A DNA stretch of 64,000 nucleotides from Bacilli bacterium (GCA_900770925.1 CAAGLY010000002.1:62001-126000), one strand, 5' to 3'; positions 8,202 to 17,120 are shown, numbered from the stretch's first letter. Translations and numbers: made by a program. Notes: a model not told the origin generated them from the sequence alone.

Positions 8202-9854
8202 TTAATCGATGTCTAACGAACCGGCCGAAATCAGCTTTTCGCTGGTTTTATCGAAGAGAAGGATATCGTTGCCCTTGAAGCCGACTTTGATGTGCTCATT
8301 GACCTTGAAGTCATTGGCACCGAAGATGACACCGGTAACGATGAATCCGTTGATGTTCCTCTTGATTGTGGTTTCCCTACCACTAGGCCTGGCGGAGTAA
8401 ACGACGGCATCCCTGCCTTTGCCTTCTCCTTCGGCAAGAGTAATGAATTCCGGACGCACACCTAAGATATAGTCTTCATCGGTCGGATCATGCTCTTCCT
8501 TACGTTCATAGAGACCATCAATCTTAGTGATTTTGTAGTTGAAGGTGGTATCCTTATTGAGCTTCTCAACGTAGCCTTTTTCCTTCTTCCTAGCCTCTTT
8601 CTTTGCCTTAGCATCAGCAATTTCCTGATTACGCATAGAGACTTCTTCTGCTAAGTCAATTGGTTCATTCGGCTTGAAGACGGCTGTAATGGAATCAAAG
8701 AAGCGGCATTCGATGGTTCCGTCTTCTCTCTGTTTGACCTTGGTTTCCCTTAAGGTCATGGCCGGGTTACCGACGAAGTCGGCAACGAAGAGATTGTTCG
8801 GACGGCTATAGACCTTTAACGGAGCATCATACTGCTGGAGTGAGCCATTATTGATTAAGCAGATACGGCTAGCAAGGGTCCTTGCCTCTAACTGATCGTG
8901 GGTAACGTAGACAAAGGTTGCACCAGTCTCGACATGCAGACGTTTTAACTCAGAGCGCCTTTCTAGACGAAGCTTAGCATCAAGGTTAGAGAGAGGTTCA
9001 TCCATGAAGATGACCTTCGGTTCCGGTGCCAAGGTACGGGCGATAGCGACACGTTGCTGCTGACCGCCGGAGAGTTCGTTCGGATAACGTTTCCTGAATT
9101 CTTCGACTTTGACAATACGGGCAACATGGCGGATAGCCTGTTCGCACTCTTCTTTGGAAAGACCGCGCTTTTTCCTGAGAATTACTCCATTCTCTGCTAA
9201 TTCTCCTCTTTCGTTGAGGACAATGCCTTTGGCTTTATATCCTTCGGCAATGGTCTTCCTCTTTTCCTGGCATTCTTTGATCTTAGCCTCAGCCTTTGCT
9301 TTCCTATCTCCCTGTTCAAGGTGCAGAGCATAGATTTCTTTAGCGGTATACCTAGAGATAGTGAAGTTATCGATTAACTTGATTAAGGCAACATCCTCAT
9401 TGATCTTGCCTTTCTTATCGACCGAGTCTTTGACAAAGTAGACAACACGGTCTGCTTTTTCACTTAGGATTCTGACGATCTGACTGCGGGTAAGATAATC
9501 GAAGTCCGTTTCGGGCCTTTCCTTCTTGATGTTCTTTAAACCGAACTGGATGTTCTGATAGACAGTCCTGTTCGGCCAGAGTGCATAGTTCTGGAAAAGG
9601 AAGCCGACACGGCGCTTATTCGGAGGAACATTGATTCCCTTTTTAGAGGAAAAGACGATTTCGTCACCGATTGTGATTTCACCGGAAGTCGGAGTTTCAA
9701 GACCGGCGATCCTGCGTAACAGGGTAGTCTTTCCGCATCCGGAAGGACCAAGGAGAACAACGAAGGATTCATTCGGAATATCCCTAGTGATATGGTCGCT
9801 TCCGTAGAAATCCTTCCAGCGTTTGACAACATCTGTAATTTTAATTTCAGGCAT
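8202..9854 (-). CDS. MalK-type ABC importer ATPase with ~120-residue insertion
   Basis: ATP-binding subunit of the importer encoded upstream, 550 residues versus about 370 for ordinary MalK/MsmX. Walker A is GPSGCGKTT at 36-44, followed by LLRM(AGG)IAGLE. The Q-loop is FQNYALWPNM(AGG)T near 87-97. A charged, lysine-rich insertion occupies roughly residues 110-232. The signature LSGGQQQRVAIA is at 261, Walker B VIFMDEP at 281, and the H-loop THDQLEAM(AGG)TLASRI follows. A C-terminal MalK-like regulatory domain is present. Long MalK paralogues with insertions are known in Mollicutes (for example MG187). Last gene of the operon. Confidence 0.88.
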   Translation of the reverse strand: MPEIKITDVVKRWKDFYGSDHITRDIPNESFVVLLGPSGCGKTTLLRRIAGLETPTSGEITIGDEIVFSSKKGINVPPNKRRVGFLFQNYALWPNRTVYQNIQFGLKNIKKERPETDFDYLTRSQIVRILSEKADRVVYFVKDSVDKKGKINEDVALIKLIDNFTISRYTAKEIYALHLEQGDRKAKAEAKIKECQEKRKTIAEGYKAKGIVLNERGELAENGVILRKKRGLSKEECEQAIRHVARIVKVEEFRKRYPNELSGGQQQRVAIARTLAPEPKVIFMDEPLSNLDAKLRLERRSELKRLHVETGATFVYVTHDQLEARTLASRICLINNGSLQQYDAPLKVYSRPNNLFVADFVGNPAMTLRETKVKQREDGTIECRFFDSITAVFKPNEPIDLAEEVSMRNQEIADAKAKKEARKKEKGYVEKLNKDTTFNYKITKIDGLYERKEEHDPTDEDYILGVRPEFITLAEGEGKGRDAVVYSARPSGRETTIKRNINGFIVTGVIFGANDFKVNEHIKVGFKGNDILLFDKTSEKLISAGSLDID

Positions 9855-9877
9855 GGTTATTTTTCTCCTTCAAGGAT

Positions 9878-11737
9878 TTACTTTGATTTACTGGCAACAC
9901 CGCCATCAAGACGGGAACCGGTACTCCACTGAACGATTAAATTTGCGGCTAAGACGAAGATGATGATGATAAGGTTACAGGCAGAAGACCTTGCCGGAAC
10001 ACCGATTTCATCGTAGTGGTTCCTAGCTAATGTCAGTAACGAAGTGGAATCGGTGGATAACCTGACGAAGAGCGAGAGCTCACGAGTGCAGGTGATAAGC
10101 GGAAGTGTGTAGCCGGAGATGAAGGAAGACTTCTGAATCGGGATGATGATCTTGCCCCTGCGCTTTGGCCAGGAAGCATTCTGGATGATAGCGGCTTCCT
10201 CGATTTCACCGGAGAGCTGACTCCTGGCATTGAGAGAGGAACGGGAAGAGAACGGGATGTATTTGATGGTACCGACGAGAACAAAGAGCATGGTTGTACC
10301 CCTGATGTTCCTCTTTCCGCCGAGGACGGCGAAGGCGGCACCAAAGCCAATAGACGGAAGCAGATAAGGAATGAAGGCCATTGCGTTAACGTATTGAGCA
10401 AACCGGCTCTTTCGGTTCTTGCTGACTGCATAACCGATTAGGTTACCGATGGTACCGGCGCAGAGTGCACAGATCAGACCTACTTTGACTGTATTACCGA
10501 ACGCTTTCCATATTGTCTTGTTGTACAAGATACCGAGTTCGTTCCTGACTTGAGAGTTGGTGTTATCTTTATTTACCCACCAGATTGTTGTTAAGCCAGA
10601 AGAGAAATCGTTTGGATTCGGGAGTAATGTCTGTAAAGCGAAGGAAATAATCGGATAGATAGCGGTGCATGCGGTAAGGATGATGAGGATGGCGGCAGCA
10701 ACCCAACGTCCGATTTTGCCGAGGTTGACCGGCTCAACCTGGCCGGCCTTTCCGGTAACGGTCGTATACTGCTTACGGCTACGGCTTGACCTTGTATTGA
10801 AGAAGAGAATGATTAAGCCGATAAATGTCCTGACTAAGGCGATAACAGCTGCCATAGAAGGATAGTCTTTTTTGTTTAGCCTATACTGAACGGCGAGGCT
10901 GTCATAGTGGAGATAGTACGGAATCGGGTAGGAACCGATAGCATTGGAGAAGACAAGCAAGATAGTAGAGAGGATAGCAGGGGTAATCCTAGGAATGGTG
11001 ACACGGAGGAAGATCTTCCACTTCGGAGTATTGAGAATCGTAGCGGCTTCCTCGAGGTTGGAATCCCTGTTTTTAAAGACATTACCGATCATCCTGTAGG
11101 CGAAGGCAGCGTAGTGGATACCAAGGATGAGAGATGTCGGGAAGAGACCTTCCGTAAACCAGGACGGACAATGAATGCCCCAGTTTGCAAGGATACCATT
11201 GGTTTCTCCTTTGTTCTGTCCTGACCAGAAGAGATATTTCCAGACAATTGCAAGAGTCCATTGCGGCCTGATGTAAGGGAAAATGAAGATAGTGGAAATA
11301 TAGGATTTGCAGGGCCTATTCGTTCGGGTTACCAGATAAGCCGCAACACCGCCGAAGAGTAAAGCGAAGATACAGGAAAGCACACCGGTAATCAGAGAAC
11401 GGCCAAGAGGAACCCAGAAGACGACTTCGGATAAACCGAGGAAATTCTGGTTTAAAGCGGCAAGCCATCCGAATGGATAAGTTGTCCCGACCTTTTTTTC
11501 AGAAAAGATGCTTTCGAATCCGGCGTGGATGGTAAAGGAATCCGTTATTAACGAAATCATAGGCGCAATAATGCCTAAAGTTAATAGGATACCGAAGACA
11601 ATAAGAATGATATGGTCCGGCTTTTCACAATAAGTGGCAATCTGGTTGAAGATTTTACGGCCAGTGCTGATGTCACCTTTCTCTTTCGGATGCGGAGCAG
11701 GATTCTTTTTTACATTAGTGATATTTATTTCTGCCAT
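9878..11737 (-). CDS. ABC importer permease, two fused membrane domains (FbpB-like)
   Basis: A single 619-residue polypeptide carrying two binding-protein-dependent permease domains, about 12 membrane segments in all. The first EAA loop is NM(AGG)DSNLEEAATIL (family NMDxSLEEAA) followed by VTIPM(AGG)ITPAIL. The second is SGEIEEAAIIQNASW, with the conserved C-terminal TLPLITCTRELSLFV. This fused layout is typical of Fe(III)/thiamine/phosphonate-type permeases (FbpB, ThiP), whereas the partner ATPase looks MalK-like. The substrate is unresolved. It lies between the binding-protein gene and the ATPase gene, 23 bases before the latter. Confidence 0.85.
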   Translation of the reverse strand: MAEINITNVKKNPAPHPKEKGDISTGRKIFNQIATYCEKPDHIILIVFGILLTLGIIAPMISLITDSFTIHAGFESIFSEKKVGTTYPFGWLAALNQNFLGLSEVVFWVPLGRSLITGVLSCIFALLFGGVAAYLVTRTNRPCKSYISTIFIFPYIRPQWTLAIVWKYLFWSGQNKGETNGILANWGIHCPSWFTEGLFPTSLILGIHYAAFAYRMIGNVFKNRDSNLEEAATILNTPKWKIFLRVTIPRITPAILSTILLVFSNAIGSYPIPYYLHYDSLAVQYRLNKKDYPSMAAVIALVRTFIGLIILFFNTRSSRSRKQYTTVTGKAGQVEPVNLGKIGRWVAAAILIILTACTAIYPIISFALQTLLPNPNDFSSGLTTIWWVNKDNTNSQVRNELGILYNKTIWKAFGNTVKVGLICALCAGTIGNLIGYAVSKNRKSRFAQYVNAMAFIPYLLPSIGFGAAFAVLGGKRNIRGTTMLFVLVGTIKYIPFSSRSSLNARSQLSGEIEEAAIIQNASWPKRRGKIIIPIQKSSFISGYTLPLITCTRELSLFVRLSTDSTSLLTLARNHYDEIGVPARSSACNLIIIIFVLAANLIVQWSTGSRLDGGVASKSK

Positions 11738-11780
11738 AGAGGTATTCTCCTGTGACCAATAAACAGATGGTTTTTAATAA

Positions 11781-11814
11781 AGAATAGCGAGATGACGGAC
11801 CATCTCGCTATTCT
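11781..11814 (-). terminator. Intergenic hairpin between binding protein and permease genes
   Basis: AGAATAGCGAGATG, a 6-base loop, then CATCTCGCTATTCT: a perfect 14-bp stem with only a weak T tract on the minus strand. It probably stabilises or partly terminates the message so that the binding protein is made in excess. Confidence 0.7.
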
Positions 11815-11838
11815 GATAGACAGACTAGAAAGCTAGGT

Positions 11839-13260
11839 TTACTTTGTCTTTAAAGTGGTGAACCAAGCGGCAAGACCGGCATGAGCAGAGGAATATTCAG
11901 GCTCTTCTTCGACTAATTTATCCTTCCAATAACTCCAGCCCTTATCGTTCCTGGTCTTTGCTTCAATGACTTTATCGACCTCCTTGGTTTCCGGATTATA
12001 GATCTTCCATCCTTTACCGCTTTCGGAATGATCGATTCCGACAGTGGAATTGATTGGGTAGCAGCCCATATCTTTACCCCAAGCATAGAAACCGTCCTTG
12101 GTGCAGGTAATGAAGTGGCTGAAGGCACAGGCAGCATACGGATACTTAGCGTTCTTGAAGATCTGGCAATAATGCTTGTAGGAATATCCGCCAACACCGA
12201 TATAGTCCGTGTTGTATGCGACGACATCGACGTTATTGACGGAAGCATCCTTGGATTCTTTGATCTTACGGAGCTTAGAATAGACGAGTAATCCGTTCTT
12301 TCCGGCATTGTTCTTGTTGGATAAAGCAGTCCTAATCGGGCCGTCATCGTTGTTATAAGAGTTGTTCTCAACAACTAACTTATCCCAAGCAAGAGCATAT
12401 TCTCCGTCAGTGGAATCGACTTTGTATAACTTAGCAATCTTCTTATCACGGACATACTTGAGAGCTTCGTCAGCAGCCTTCTTTAAATCTCCTGCAGGAA
12501 GAGCATCATAAGCTTTCTTGACAACACTTGCATGTTCCTGTTTGGTTAACCTGATTAAGAAGTTACGGCCGACCGTTTCGTTACGGAAGTCCATGAACTC
12601 GAAGCCTTTAGTGGTGAATTCCCACCTATTAGTGACTTGCTTGCCATCGGCATTGTTGTGCCTGAAGACCTTGGCATTACGTTCCCTGCCTAACGGGCTA
12701 TAGCTTTCGCCCGGAGCGGCTTCTTTGTATTCCTTCGGAACGAAGTTGAGAAGATGTCCGGTCTCGATTTCCTTAGCCTGAAGGTCATTGGCGTTCTGGA
12801 TTAAAGTCCTGTTGAACAGATTGGCGCCTTTGATATCGGCATCAACGAAGTCATAGATCTGTCCGCCGGTCTGGTTCTGCCAATGGGAAGTGGCGGTAAA
12901 ATTCGGCTTATAAGTCTTGAAATCGGCATAATCCGGATTATCGACAAAGTCTGTGTGATTTTCAGCGTACTTCTGTCCCTGTAAGCATTTGATGAAGGCG
13001 TCCATGGCAGCCTGACCACGAGAAGTGTTTCCACATGCATACCATTCCTGACCGTCTAACTCATCCCTTGCTTTCTTATAGAGATCTTTCCAGCTTAAGG
13101 TTTCTGCATCAGCGATAGCTTTTTCGACGCGGGTCTTTTCAACCGGAGCTGGGCCGGCAGATGTTCCTGTCTGCTCACTGGCGGAAGTTTTTTCGCCGGC
13201 GCATCCGACTAATGTCAGCATCGAAAGTGCAGTCAAACTCAAAGAAACTAACTTCTTCAT
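11839..13260 (-). CDS. Extracellular solute-binding lipoprotein of ABC importer
   Basis: 473 residues. The signal peptide begins MKKLVSLSLTALSML and ends at the lipobox LVGC, so Cys-21 would be lipidated and the protein anchored outside the membrane. A Ser/Thr/Gly-rich linker follows. The body shows Trp- and Tyr-rich periplasmic-binding-protein-like segments such as KVFM(AGG)HNN and NM(AGG)WEFTTKGFEFMDF. It is first in the operon with the fused permease and the ATPase. The substrate cannot be named; a cre-like site upstream favours a carbon source, while the permease type favours iron or a small organic ion. Confidence 0.82.
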   Translation of the reverse strand: MKKLVSLSLTALSMLTLVGCAGEKTSASEQTGTSAGPAPVEKTRVEKAIADAETLSWKDLYKKARDELDGQEWYACGNTSRGQAAMDAFIKCLQGQKYAENHTDFVDNPDYADFKTYKPNFTATSHWQNQTGGQIYDFVDADIKGANLFNRTLIQNANDLQAKEIETGHLLNFVPKEYKEAAPGESYSPLGRERNAKVFRHNNADGKQVTNRWEFTTKGFEFMDFRNETVGRNFLIRLTKQEHASVVKKAYDALPAGDLKKAADEALKYVRDKKIAKLYKVDSTDGEYALAWDKLVVENNSYNNDDGPIRTALSNKNNAGKNGLLVYSKLRKIKESKDASVNNVDVVAYNTDYIGVGGYSYKHYCQIFKNAKYPYAACAFSHFITCTKDGFYAWGKDMGCYPINSTVGIDHSESGKGWKIYNPETKEVDKVIEAKTRNDKGWSYWKDKLVEEEPEYSSAHAGLAAWFTTLKTK

Positions 13261-13356
13261 TTTTTCTAAACCCTCCTTATTAGGTTTATGCAGGCTTGCG
13301 CCTGGAACTGAAAAATATTTTAGGATGTAACCCCTTACTTTTCAAGACTAATTGTA

Positions 13357-13370
13357 AAGAAGCGCATACA
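13357..13370 (-). promoter_or_regulatory. cre-like operator upstream of the importer operon
   Basis: On the minus strand TGTATGCGCTTCTT matches 12 of 14 positions of the Bacillus cre consensus TGWAARCGYTWNCW. It lies about 100 bases before the binding-protein start. The core AAGCGC-A/T-TAC recurs at 15516 and 38893. No LacI/CcpA gene is in the window. Confidence 0.4.
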
Positions 13371-13471
13371 ATTCAACACAAATGTTGTTTGCAGAGACTC
13401 AAAAAATGTCAAAAAACATGGAAATTTAAAGGAAACCCAAGCTTATTTTTACAATTTACCAAACAGAAAAT

Positions 13472-14734
13472 CTAAATTTGTTCATTTCTGACAAATAAGC
13501 AGGGAATGAACATTGTGAAGGGAATATCGTTTTTCTTTAGGTCCTTAAAGAAAGGAACGCACTGGATTTTTTCGTTCTGGATGAACATGGGGTAGATTGG
13601 GATAAGGAAAGAAGGGACTCCCTGTTTCTTTAAAAACAGATAGACGTCCTTTTCCTTTAAATCAGTGCCTAACTGATCCCCTTTATGATAGTTCCGGATC
13701 TTAACCGGAAGTCCTTTCCTATTAAATAAAGAAGGGTCAGATAAGTCGATCTGGAAATAAGGTGTGATATATTCTTTTTTCTGTCTGAATACGTACTCAT
13801 AGGAAATCCGATTCAGATCCGAATAGAGGAAGAAGCCTTCCTTATATCGATATAGATTAAGGGTATCTGTTAGTTTTAGGACACCTGGTTTTGGATTGAG
13901 AAGAAAAGAGTACCTCTTTTTCCCTAATCCGGAAGAATAGCTGCTTTTCGGAAGCTGCTTTTCTAACAGATAGAAGCAGAACCGCTTCTTCTGCTCTTTG
14001 CTTAAGGAAGAATAATAAGAGTAAGAATAAGGAGCTTTTTTCTGACTGAACTGTAAGTAAAGAAAAGAAAGGGTGTTATTTCTTTCTTCTGCTTCCTGGA
14101 TTTCCTTATCCCTGTCCTCTTCTTTGATTTCTGTCCGGATCTTATTCCGTTTCTTGTTCCTGTTGTAGTTTGTAATGTCGTCATAGAAGAGGATCTTATT
14201 CTCTTCTAGCCTTGCGGTAAGCTGCTTTTTGCTGATGGATAACCTAGGGCGGATAATCTTCCTTCCTTGGTAATTGTTGATTTCGGATAATCCGTAGTGT
14301 AGAGGAAGATTATTTCGGATTAACTGTAATCGATAGGTTTCGATATAGTCTGTCTTCTGATGTGCGGTAAGAAGTCCTTCGTAGTGATTGTTTTTCACTA
14401 GTTTCCGAAAATAATGGTAACGGAACCGACGTGCCCAGTCTTCAAAGTTTCCGTAGTTCTTTCGATAGCGGACATCTTTTCTGAAATAAGATAATCCAAA
14501 AAAAGAGACATAGTGGAAGAAGATTCTTTCTTCTTCTTTTACCAGGCCTGAGTCATGGTAATTGATATAGACGAGAGCAATATGGTCTTTTAAGGATTCT
14601 TTGAAATAGAAAGAAAGCTGGTAGAGGAGAAAAACCGAGTCTCCTCCGGAAGAAAACGCAAGCAGATACTTTTTTCTTTTATCGACTAATCGCTCGAGTG
14701 ATGTCTGAACCGAATCTATCGGCTTAAGGCTCAT
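13472..14734 (-). CDS. tilS: tRNA(Ile)-lysidine synthetase, divergent
   Basis: Attaches lysine to C34 of tRNA-Ile(CAU), which switches decoding from AUG to AUA and so keeps Met and Ile decoding apart. Seen: PP-loop AFSSGGDS near residue 30 (family SGGxDS, here with Ser for the first Gly), ARRFRYHYF, LTAHQKTDYIETYRLQLIR and KIIRPM(AGG)LSISK, then NKKRNKIRTEI. The C-terminal part is poorly conserved and rich in Tyr and Lys. The start is uncertain: ATGs lie at 14734, 14749 and 14755; 14734 overlaps the divIC stop by 11 bases. Translational coupling is likely, since no strong ribosome site is seen. Confidence 0.82.
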   Translation of the reverse strand: MSLKPIDSVQTSLERLVDKRKKYLLAFSSGGDSVFLLYQLSFYFKESLKDHIALVYINYHDSGLVKEEERIFFHYVSFFGLSYFRKDVRYRKNYGNFEDWARRFRYHYFRKLVKNNHYEGLLTAHQKTDYIETYRLQLIRNNLPLHYGLSEINNYQGRKIIRPRLSISKKQLTARLEENKILFYDDITNYNRNKKRNKIRTEIKEEDRDKEIQEAEERNNTLSFLYLQFSQKKAPYSYSYYSSLSKEQKKRFCFYLLEKQLPKSSYSSGLGKKRYSFLLNPKPGVLKLTDTLNLYRYKEGFFLYSDLNRISYEYVFRQKKEYITPYFQIDLSDPSLFNRKGLPVKIRNYHKGDQLGTDLKEKDVYLFLKKQGVPSFLIPIYPMFIQNEKIQCVPFFKDLKKNDIPFTMFIPCLFVRNEQI

Positions 14735-15017
14735 ACTCAATGATAACATCCTCATATGGAATGAAGATGTTGTTTCCTTCGAAATAGACATCGGCGTAGT
14801 CCTGGTCTTTGATATTATTGTTTTCCTGAGCGAGACCTTTATACTTTTCGATGATCTCCGCTTCCTTTGCTTTAAGAGAATGGTTCTTCTGAATCTGATA
14901 AGAGGAGAGAATCACCATTACAGCTAAAAGAACAACACAGAAAATCCTGACGGAAATATAGATAATCGACCTTGCTTTCTTTGTGGAATGATTAGTTCCT
15001 TCCGTCTTTTTGATCAT
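14724..15017 (-). CDS. divIC: Septum formation initiator family protein (DivIC/FtsL-like)
   Basis: A 97-residue bitopic protein: a basic N-terminal tail, one membrane segment (IIYISVRIFCVVLLAVMVIL), then an extracellular coiled-coil stretch with NHSLKAKEAEIIEKYKGLAQ and a YADVYFEGN end typical of DivIC. It would join the divisome with FtsB/FtsQ partners. ATG at 15017 is chosen because GGAGGAGAAACAG precedes it; it starts inside the rqcP 3' end. The order rqcP-divIC-tilS is the usual yabO-divIC...tilS order of Bacilli. Confidence 0.82.
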   Translation of the reverse strand: MIKKTEGTNHSTKKARSIIYISVRIFCVVLLAVMVILSSYQIQKNHSLKAKEAEIIEKYKGLAQENNNIKDQDYADVYFEGNNIFIPYEDVIIEYEP

Positions 15018-15270
15018 TCTGTTTCTCCTCCAGAATCTCATACCTCATATCAGCATCGTCAATCTTAGAGACCATGCGGATCTCTTTGATTCTGGCACGG
15101 ACGCTCTTACCGACCGGTGAAGATATCTCGATGGTATCATCAAGCTTGACTTCATTAGAGGGCTTAGCTATTTTTCCGTTCAGTCTAACATAGCCTTTAT
15201 CGATGAATTCCTTCGCCGCATTACGTCGTTTGATTAAGCGGCTGACTTTCAGATATTTATCTAATCTCAT
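14992..15270 (-). CDS. rqcP: S4-domain RNA-binding protein RqcP (Hsp15/YabO family)
   Basis: Binds the obstructed large ribosomal subunit during alanine tailing in ribosome quality control. The 92 residues hold one S4 domain: MRLDKYLKVSRLIKRRNAAK, where both Arg of KRR are CGA/CGT, then VRLNGKIAKPSNEVKLDD. Near the end DDADMM(AGG)YEILEE lines up with the MYTILKEE tail of Bacillus YabO. First gene of the tilS cluster. This and tmRNA/SmpB are the two rescue systems in the window. Confidence 0.88.
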   Translation of the reverse strand: MRLDKYLKVSRLIKRRNAAKEFIDKGYVRLNGKIAKPSNEVKLDDTIEISSPVGKSVRARIKEIRMVSKIDDADMRYEILEEKQNDQKDGRN

Positions 15271-15575
15271 CGTTGTTTCCTATCTCTTCTATTATCGTTT
15301 TTTCTATGGAAAAAGGAAAGATAGGAAAATGAGAAAATTATTCATTGCTGTTTTTTCCTTTTGATCTGGGCACAAAAAACAGAAGCATAAAAAGTCCGGC
15401 TTTTACCCGCTTAGAATACCTAGTCAAGAAAAAAATAAAAAAATATATGGGGATAATAAAAAAGCCATTTCATTTGACTAAAAATACGATGGCCACGATA
15501 AAAATCACTATTACTTGGTAGCGCTTACCATTTTTAAAAATAGAAATGCCGTCCGGATTTTCGATTTCCTGACCT
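15271..15575. other. Intergenic region ahead of the nucleoside importer
   Basis: AT-rich, with no coding region recognised. It presumably holds the promoter of the rqcP operon on the minus strand and the operator described at 15516. Confidence 0.5.
15516..15530. promoter_or_regulatory. LacI/CcpA-type palindrome
   Basis: TGGTAGCGCTTACCA has 5-bp arms TGGTA/TACCA around a central CG, the layout of LacI-family operators. It lies about 50 bases before the TATAAT at 15576 and shares the AGCGCTTAC core with the site at 38893. Confidence 0.45.
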
Positions 15576-15581
15576 TATAAT
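15576..15581 (+). promoter_or_regulatory. -10 box of the nucleoside importer promoter
   Basis: A perfect TATAAT, 35 bases before the riboswitch. No convincing -35 box is seen at the right distance, which fits an activated or otherwise regulated promoter. Confidence 0.5.
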
Positions 15582-15615
15582 GTTCCTGTCATCGCGAGAT
15601 GACTTTATCGTTTCT

Positions 15616-15682
15616 ATTCGTATAATTACCCAGATTGGTGGGAAGTCTCTACGCTGTGGACCGCAAATCCAGCACTACGAAT
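15616..15682 (+). ncRNA. Purine riboswitch aptamer, guanine type
   Basis: P1 is ATTCGTA/TACGAAT. P2 is a short CCCA/TGGG stem with loop GATTGG. J2/3 is AAGTCTCTAC, nearly identical to the xpt riboswitch AAGUUUCUAC. P3 is GCTG...CAGC with loop ACCGCAAAT. The GG of loop 2 can pair with the CC of loop 3. The discriminating base before P1' (position 74 in xpt numbering) is C, which specifies guanine or hypoxanthine rather than adenine. No clear intrinsic terminator follows within the 95-base leader, so the switch mechanism is open. Confidence 0.88.
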
Positions 15683-15776
15683 AAAAAACAATCAATCATC
15701 TTTTTTCATTTTTTATTTAAAAAAGAGATTTTCATCCGTTCTTGGTAATCAAAGGCCAAAAAGGAGAAAATTCAAA

Positions 15777-17120
15777 ATGAAAAAAGGTCTTAAGTTTGCT
15801 GGTCTGGCTCTTTTATCTGTTTTAGCAAGGACGGGATGCACAAAAGGCGGAGATTCTACTGCTACTGCTGGAAGCGAGAAACCTGCAAGCACGCTTAAAG
15901 TCGGCTTAATCTGTGTCGGTGATGAGACTGAGACCTACTCCAAGGCCCACATTGATGGAATCAAGGCAGCTGCTGCTAAGCTTGGAGCTACTGTCATTTA
16001 TAAAAACTCTGTTCCAGAAGGAACCCAGGTTGTTGATGCCTGCACGGAATTAAAAGAAGCTGGCGCACAGCTTATTTTCACCAACTCCTATGGCCATCAG
16101 GATTATGCCTGTGCTTTTGCTAAAGATAATCTGGATCTTACCATTGTCGCTGATACTGGTGATTATGCTGCTATCTCTGGACTTTCCAATCTCAAGAATG
16201 CTTTCACCAACATCTATGAAGCACGTTATGTCTCCGGTGTTGTCGCTGGAAGGAAACTGAAAGAGCTCAATGCTGCTGGAAAGATTGAAGCTTCTAGCAA
16301 GGATGCTGCTGGAAACATCAAGATCGGCTACGTTGGTGCCTATAACTATGCTGAAGTCGTTTCTGGATACACTGCTTTCTATCTTGGTGTCAAGGAAGGC
16401 TTCGAAGCAGATAATGTTGTCAGGGAAGTCAAATATACCAACTCTTGGTATGATCATGATGCTGAAAATACTGCTGCCAAGTATTTAAGGTCCCAAGGCT
16501 GCGTCATCATTGGCCAGCATGCTGATTCCACTGGTGCACCGGAAGCTGTCGAAGAAGAACACAATAAAGGCAAGGAAGTCTATTCTGTTGGATACAACAT
16601 TGATAGGCTTTCCAAGGCTCCGACCGCTGCATTAACCTCTTCCACGAATAACTGGGAAAAGTATTATGAGTATGCCATTGGACAGTTCAAGAAAGGCGAA
16701 TCCATTGCTGTTGACTGGGCAAAAGGATATGCCGATGATGCTGTTGGTATCACTACTCTTGGTCCGAATGTTGCTGAAGGAACCAAGGCTAAGGTTGATT
16801 CCCTTGTCGCTGAAATCAAAGCTGGCACCAAGCATGTCTTTGATACCTCTAAGTTCACCATCACCGGTGCTAACAAGGACAACATCAACAATGCCGGTGC
16901 CACTATTGATGAAGCAACCGGACATGTCACTAAGAACAGGGTTGACTTCTCTTACAAAGATTGGACCCAGGGCGGAAAGGTCATCTATCAGGGTGAGACT
17001 GTCGACACTGTCAAGAAGAGCGGCGATGTCAGCTACGTCGAAGAATCTGTCAAACGTTCTGCTCCTTACTTTGCTCTTCGTATTGATGGTATTAAGGAAA
17101 CTGCCGTTGATGCCAAGTAG
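15777..17120 (+). CDS. bmpA: BMP-family nucleoside-binding lipoprotein
   Basis: Substrate-binding lipoprotein of a purine-nucleoside importer, 447 residues. The signal peptide begins MKKGLKFAGLALLSVL; the lipobox is LAM(AGG)TGC, which would be an implausible LARTGC under the standard code. Mature signatures are KVGLICVGDETETYSKAHID, ELKEAGAQLIFTNSYGHQ, NAFTNIYEARYVSGVVAGRK, VGAYNYAEVVSGYTAFYLGV and VIGQHADSTGAPEAVEE. This is the PnrA/Med fold. The start follows AAGGAGAAAATTCAAA. Placed under the guanine riboswitch, so purine-related uptake is the likely role. Confidence 0.92.
   Translation: MKKGLKFAGLALLSVLARTGCTKGGDSTATAGSEKPASTLKVGLICVGDETETYSKAHIDGIKAAAAKLGATVIYKNSVPEGTQVVDACTELKEAGAQLIFTNSYGHQDYACAFAKDNLDLTIVADTGDYAAISGLSNLKNAFTNIYEARYVSGVVAGRKLKELNAAGKIEASSKDAAGNIKIGYVGAYNYAEVVSGYTAFYLGVKEGFEADNVVREVKYTNSWYDHDAENTAAKYLRSQGCVIIGQHADSTGAPEAVEEEHNKGKEVYSVGYNIDRLSKAPTAALTSSTNNWEKYYEYAIGQFKKGESIAVDWAKGYADDAVGITTLGPNVAEGTKAKVDSLVAEIKAGTKHVFDTSKFTITGANKDNINNAGATIDEATGHVTKNRVDFSYKDWTQGGKVIYQGETVDTVKKSGDVSYVEESVKRSAPYFALRIDGIKETAVDAK

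Noticed and set aside
10033..10431. Arg/Ser-rich open frame inside the permease gene
   Set aside because: Shadow frame; low-complexity composition arises from the permease codons.
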